Shown here piece after piece: positions 58,629-64,000 of a stretch of 64,000 nt of DNA (positions within the stretch are counted from its first letter, which is position 1; every line of letters begins with the position of its first letter). The notes under the pieces are model-generated. The model was not told the origin of the DNA. It did not search any database and saw only the letters and a list, made by a program, of their open reading frames with translations. This stretch comes from Adenophora triphylla var. japonica (lineage: Eukaryota > Streptophyta > Magnoliopsida > Asterales > Campanulaceae): NCBI GenBank assembly GCA_022495995.1, contig JAFEMH010004891.1, positions 62,001 through 126,000 of the forward strand, in the 5' to 3' direction. Position numbers and translations under genes: made by a program.

Positions 58629-60005
58629 CTAACTATCGATCCCGAACAGTAGCGAATCCACGTGCCCCACACAATCACAAGCTTGGAACCTTTGTGTGTT
58701 CTTTGCAACCCATCGCATCACCGTTCTAGATCCCGCTCCCATGTTGACCAAATTGGCTCCACGTCGGCCGACTTCATTACCCAATTTTCTATCAACATAC
58801 CGTTTAGTGAAATTTCTCCCACCATGGCGATCTCGGCCACCACCATTCATCATTGGGATTCGCCTTCGTTTCCCCAACGATTCATGTTGCATGTGGTATA
58901 CAACATATTTTCCACCCCGCCACGAGCCACCAAGCTAGCTCCGCGGTTTATCTTCCATGTCCCACAACCGAAGGTCACCACACAACCCTCCTTATCAAGT
59001 TGCCTTATGGAAATCAAGTTCCTCTTCAAATCCGGAATATGTCGCACGTCACGTAGCCGCAAAACAAACCCATCCGTTGCTTTGACCCGAACTACCCCTT
59101 TCCAATGACCTCGACCGGATTATTGTCTCCCAAACGAACAACCCCAAAATCACCCTAATATATACCGCTCCATCCTTTACGCACTAGTGCACGAATGAAA
59201 CGTCGAGCCCGAATCCAAAACCCACGAATCCGTTGAACCAAGCTCCCACCCAAGATTAATACATCCGCTAACTCCTTCGCAACATTCAATTCCTTCGCTC
59301 CGCTCGACCGCTCTGGACAACTTCTCCTAAAGTGCCCCTTCTCCCCGCAATCGTAGCAAGTAATCACCTTCTTGCCACCTTTACTCTTTTCACCGACGTT
59401 CAATGCTAGCCCCGATGTCCCCACCTTACTCTTTCTACGAATTTCTTCGCCAAGAATAACATCAACGACATCCGAAAACTTCAACTTCACTTTTCCTGTT
59501 GAAACGCAAGCCGCTATCGCAGCCGTATCCCAACTTTCCGGTAAAGAAGAAAGTAAAATCAACGCTAGTACCTCGTCATCAAGAGTAACGGCCACGGAAG
59601 ACAAATGGGTCGCACAGATTTGAATTCACTTATATGCTTTGTTGCCGACATGCCCTCTACCATCCTTATGTTCAACGGCTTCCTCATCGGATGAGCCTTG
59701 TTCGCCGCCGACGGTGCCTCGTACATGCTCGCCAACATCCGCAACATCTCCATGGTAGTCTTCGCCTCCAAAACATTCTTCGCCACATCCTTGGTCAACG
59801 TTTGCCTAACAAGCCCTAACGCTTTCCGATCCAAGATTTCGAATTTTGCTTCCTCTATGTCCGCCGGCTTTTCTTTTAATGGTAGATACAAATCCTTGTT
59901 CCACAAAACATCCTCGATCTGCGTCTTCCAAAAATTGAAATCCGTCCCATCAAACTTTTCGATCAACACCTTATTACCATCCTCCAAAGCTCCCAAGAAA
60001 TCCAT
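58629..60005 (-). pseudogene. Gag and protease remnant of the gag-only Copia element
   Basis: The ATG at 60005 opens a gag domain with FDGTDFNFWKTQIEDVLW and MLRMLASMYEAPSA. Between about 59604 and 59565 the frame shifts, and the second frame carries LDDEVLALILLSSLPESWD and the zinc knuckle CYDCGEKGHFRRSC (CX2CX4HX4C) to a stop at 59155. Further on, 58850-59062 encodes LRDVRHIPDLKRNLIS, a segment normally after the protease, and 58629-58892 an unrecognised basic stretch. The gag is nearly complete apart from one frameshift. Confidence 0.85.
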
Positions 60006-62298
60006 AGCAAAAGATAACCCAAGCAATGATTCGACAAAACCAAGAGCTCGATACCGCTTGTTGTGAAAATCACGTTCTTGCGCAATGAATAACGGATCAA
60101 GCTTTGAGAATGAATAAATAAGATGCAACACACACGAAAAGTAAATCACACACAAAGGAACACACAAGAATTGTTAACCCGGTTCGTTGCAACAACAACT
60201 ACGTCCGGGGGCGCTACCAAGCCAAAATATTCACTATAATATTTTCCGATGTTACAATCACAGCACCAATTTGTTTCTAGGCTACCACATGTATTTATAG
60301 GATACAAGAAATCAAATCCTAACAATAAAAGGATTCCTAACATAAGAAAGTATTCTTCTTTCTTCACAAGTCTTCCAAATATTGTTGTTACAAGGAATCC
60401 CAAATCCAAGAGGAAATCTGATCAAAATAGGAAACTGAATCAGTCCAGAATCGTACCAAGCGCGGCCGCCCTCCCTACAAGCGCGTCCGCGCTAATATCC
60501 AGAAACTCCAGCTCCTTGCTCGACACTCCAGCGCGGCCGCTCTGGCCCTCAGCGCGGTCGCGCTCATGGTCAGAAACTGCTCCTGCGAAATTCCTTCACG
60601 ATTTGACTCCAAACCCAACAGACATGTCCTCTAAGCTTTTGTGCAGCTGCCTCACTGCCAATACCATTGAGCTTTTCCCCTAAGAATCATAAAGTAATGG
60701 TCAGCATTTGGTATCTATTTTGTGTAAATCACAATTCAGAATCCTAAAAAATACAGTTTGTAATCAATTCAGCTCAATATCACAGACATACCATTGATTT
60801 CCATTAACTCATCTCCTTCATGTATACCAGCACGAGCAGCTGGGCTACCCTCTACGCAAGACATGACAAGCTAAATACATTTGAAAATTTCATCAAGTTA
60901 GTATTAATATATGACTATTGTTTCCTTGCATAAGTTTAGGAAGATGGGGATAATGATCTATAAATAGCAACACACCATCACATATTCCTCTATAGAGAAA
61001 GATTCAAGGATCAGAACAAGTTAATCATGTCTCAACCTATCATTACCAAGTAAATCATGAGACCTAGTAGAAGATGCAAAGAAACGTGTTAACGGAGAGT
61101 CACACACCATATGGCCCGTTTTGGGTTCCTTGCTAATGAAAATACCAACTCCTTGAACATTTCCATCACTTCCAATTCTAAAATTTTGGTATTCCTGCAT
61201 GTAACAAAATGCATCATACAGTTATTGATGATGATTTTGATATCATGTATAACTTTGGCATGTAAAAGAATATCTTTTAACGGTATGGACCAAGTTCTAA
61301 TCACTAGAAATATGTGCGTTAGACATTTGGACTGATAGTGCGAGTAAAGGGATCTCCAAGAGCAGAAAGCATTCCTCTGATTTTGCTGTATGCATCATCT
61401 GCTGTTCCAAGTGGAAACATTTCCACCATTGTTTGTTGCAGCTTTTGATCCCAATCTAAAGAATAAAAGCTTTCGTCAGTTTAACCAAAACACCAGCTTA
61501 TTACCATGATATAGTAGGATGAAGGTAACAACCCATTTTCCTCAACACACTGAAAAGAACTGAACTCAAATAGAACTGGTTGTAGGCTTAATTGAGCTTC
61601 TGATTTCCATCTAAAAGCATTTGAAAACACATTGGTTTTCACCTAATGCAGTCATCTCATTGTTTAAATCTCATCTGACCATATTGTTCTTTACCATTTG
61701 GCAAATGAACCTTGCTTTACTATTTCGAATCTAATTTTCATAAAAAAATGGAGAAAGTAAAAGATTCCAAATGCCTGCTAATTATGTTAGTGAAAGAAAC
61801 GAAGGTCGTTGGATGATTTTAGTATAACTTTCAAATATACTACAAATCTGACAATCATAGGTTCATAGGTTTATAGGTCACCATTCTCGACCGCCCCTAG
61901 TTTCTATATATATATATATATCACTTCGGTTTTAACACCTTGTTAGCTTATGGATTTTGCGAGTGAGAACTTAAGGAAAATGAATATGTGTAAAACCTCT
62001 TCAAATGTTCTACGGTATTATGCAACAGAAAGGAAATGAAATATAAAAATAAACATTCCCTTTTATTGTGGAAAAACAGTACATATCAGGTGTCATAATT
62101 GATACTGATGACATGCTATAGCCAACTAATCAAATGATGTCATATGGCAACCTTTACATCACTAAATTGGTTGAACTATTTCAAATTTTTTTTAATTAAA
62201 TATGTCACCATATAATTTGCTGGTTTCAAGACATGCATCACCTATATACACCCATTATTTTTACAACAAAATCCATGAGAGTAAACTGTTAAATAGTA

Positions 62299-62469
62299 CT
62301 CCCTCCGTCCCTAAATGAATGTCCAAATTTTGGAGAAGTTACTCAACCTTCCCTCATAAAACAACAAGTTCTAATTTACACTTACACTCATGATGTAAAT
62401 TGTTGAGATCATTAAGGATTTTTATGTACTTATGCTGCTAAATATGCTTAAATTTAGAGACGGAGGGAG
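62299..62469. mobile_element. Stowaway MITE in intron 2 of CTPA1 copy 2
   Basis: Same ends and TA flanks as 40345-40511 and nearly the same sequence; copied with the gene. Confidence 0.9.
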
Positions 62470-63126
62470 TAAACAACATAATTTTGAAATAAACGAGTTG
62501 AAGCCGACGAGGGGGAATAAAAAATCCAACACAGGTTGACTTTGATGGTTAAAAGTTGGATCCACAAAAGTCTCTCTAATCAGACTCCAAGTCTCCACCA
62601 AAGTCCTCTGAACTGTATTAACCTGCCAAAAAAAAAAAGTCTCACTCTCATAACCAACTCTCACCAGAGTCTATATTTGAGTTCAAGATCATAACAATAT
62701 ATATTAAAAAAAAAAACAAGAAATTCATCTACGAATTCCAAAAACAAATGGTTTGAGCATTTAATCAAACACCTTGTGAGCATGAGAAATTGGGAAGGCT
62801 ACAGTCAAAGACTCAGCTAGAGCTGGGGAATCCAAACAAATTGAAACTGCAGCAGCAACCCCAATAAGACCTCTGGCCATCGATTTAATCAAATCTCCAT
62901 TCAAGATATCAAGTTCCCCATTTCTAATTTGGGGGCAAGCTTTTGATTTCCCAAGAGCTTGAGGAACTGATGATTTTAATCTAGAGTGTTTCTGTTGCCT
63001 TGTACTGCGATTCGAACACGAAAATCGATGAATACAGCACACATATGAAGTGGGTTTGGGGCGTTTTACAGAGATTGAAGAAAGATGTGGTGGGTTGAGA
63101 TCAAAATTAGGGCAAAAAGCTTCCAT

Positions 63127-63507
63127 TGTTTTGGGGAATTTTTCTTTTCCCTCTGTTAAATGAAGTAAAAGAGAGAGAGAGAGAGAGAGGGAATTGGAGG
63201 CTGACCGTTAACTGGGGTTTGAATCTTTCGGTTTGTGGTCGTTAGGCAATTGCGTATGTGTGTTTGTTTAAGCTTCATCTCGAGTAAGATAGTATCTAAT
63301 TGGATTTGGAAGTATCCTTAAAGCCTCCAAATTCAGTATACAGTGACGGATCTAGGATTTCTAAACAACGGGTGCACAATTTACACTAAATAATTTCAAA
63401 TTAAAATTTTCTATAACGAGAACCAATTGTTGACTTGATGTGCTACCAGAATTACCCATCCAAAAACTAGTTTTACCAATGTCGAACTAAGGAATCACAT
63501 CTAGAAG
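63127..63507 (-). promoter_or_regulatory. CTPA1 copy 2 upstream region
   Basis: Homologous to 41166-41573, with a CT microsatellite (63171-63189 as GA on plus) before the ATG. The homology ends at GAATCACATCTAGAAG. Confidence 0.5.
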
Positions 63508-64000
63508 GTGCCAAAATTTTTTTTTTACTTAATTACAAATTTTAACTAAAATATTTTACTTATGTCATGAAGAATAAAAAAACTAATATGCTTTATTGAT
63601 ATATTGATGATGACATTATTTTAGAAAGCATTATGGGTAAGTTGTTATGTGACGGAGGGAGTATATGATTTGGACTTATTTTTTTACAAGAATTAAATGA
63701 TAAAAATAAATAATGAATAATAAATAAAAAATAAAAAACATTTATCCAAGTATATTTTTTTTTATATAAAATCCTATTTATCATAATAGAGGCAAAAAAT
63801 GTAATTTGAATAATAAATAAAAATTGTTGATGATATTTTGAGTTATAATCAGAAGAATTCAAGAAAAAACTTTGAAAAAAGCTAAAAAAAAAATCAAAAA
63901 ACTTGAGTTTAAATGTCTTACCAACAAAGCTGCAACCCAATTTTGTCTAATATCTGCACAATAAATATTAATCCTATTGTTAAAAAAATTTTACTAAAAA
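63508..64000. other. AT-rich flank with one Stowaway-like end, no gene
   Basis: GTGACGGAGGGAGTA at 63650-63663 is a Stowaway right end; its partner is not clear. The remainder is A/T-rich with no coding signal, and the 115-residue minus ORF is low complexity. Confidence 0.5.

Larger units (their letters stand above)
57850..60620 (-). mobile_element. Gag-only Copia element (2.77 kb) with two LTRs, inside CTPA1 copy 2 exon 6
   Basis: LTRs at 57850-58416 and 60059-60620 both begin TGTTGTGAAAATCACG and end CCAAACCCAACA. The 5-bp duplication GACAT is at 57845-57849 and 60621-60625. The coding strand is minus, so the right LTR is the 5' LTR; a degenerate primer site related to GGTATCAGAGC follows it (about 60042-60058). 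The interior is only about 1.64 kb, with gag and a scrap of protease and no RT or integrase, so it depends on a partner for movement. The LTRs differ at a limited number of sites and small indels, implying a fairly recent insertion. Confidence 0.93.
57297..63126 (-). pseudogene. CTPA1: CTPA1 copy 2: 3'-truncated and split by a Copia insertion
   Basis: Exons homologous to copy 1 exons 1-8: 62773-63126, 62541-62622, 61325-61455, 61108-61194, 60792-60870, 60621-60679 plus 57815-57849 (exon 6, split by the insertion), about 57659-57694, and 57379-57498. Exon 1 here is open (codon 71 GAA) with a normal GT donor, unlike copy 1. The small exon 7 has an altered end and its donor reads GA. Exons 9-12, including the catalytic Ser/Lys exon, are absent because homology stops near 57297. 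It cannot make an active peptidase. An extra 788 bp in intron 2 (61487-62274) is missing from copy 1. Confidence 0.9.

Noticed and set aside
58041..60683. Plus-strand ORFs of 60-148 residues
   Set aside because: They are shadows of minus-strand LTR and gag sequence.

Overview
The window is nuclear DNA from a flowering plant, most likely a eudicot. It holds intron-containing plant genes (an arabinogalactan peptide and a chloroplast C-terminal processing peptidase of the CTPA1 type). These sit among nested plant LTR retrotransposons, hAT, Harbinger and Stowaway elements, and an RTE-type LINE with a TTG tail. I cannot name the species. Only one protein gene looks fully intact: the 61-residue arabinogalactan peptide at 37326-37511.

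Layout. 1-4861: 3' end of a Ty3/gypsy element of Tat type, carrying a decayed antisense plant-mobile-domain (PMD) gene, a 52-bp minisatellite and its 3' LTR. 4862-8602: Athila-like 3' internal region and LTR, with a nested hAT element (5592-6539) holding a poly(A)-binding-protein exon. 8603-15089: Tekay/Del chromovirus gag-pol with a single nonsense codon, cut at its 5' end by the Athila LTR, plus its 3' LTR. 15090-36240: a large AT-rich repeat field built from units of about 2.5 kb (R) and about 1.1 kb (S) that share a degenerate ACACTGACACT module. Stowaway, Tourist and Harbinger-like elements are nested in it, and several insertions can be proved from empty sites in sister units.

36571-41573: a hAT element carrying a DDT-like exon ends six bases before the TATA box of the arabinogalactan peptide gene. 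That gene converges with CTPA1 copy 1 (37530-41165, minus strand), leaving 18 bp between stop codons. Copy 1 keeps 12 exons but has a stop in exon 1 and a lost first splice donor. 41951-45361: decayed RTE LINE with a 19-bp target duplication. 45381-50432: mostly unassigned, with an orphan frameshifted exon (47301-47660) and MITEs. 50433-57296: two damaged Copia elements. 57297-63507: second, 3'-truncated CTPA1 copy, interrupted by a gag-only Copia element with two LTRs and a 5-bp target duplication. 63508-64000: AT-rich.

How it fits together. The window records repeated insertion and segmental duplication around one small gene neighbourhood (arabinogalactan peptide plus CTPA1). The most unusual signals are: the antisense PMD gene whose leader repeats the same palindrome as the sense LTR; two gene-exon-carrying hAT elements; clustered palindromes of a different sequence in nearly every LTR; the repeat field next to the arabinogalactan peptide promoter; and two CTPA1 copies inactivated by different lesions.
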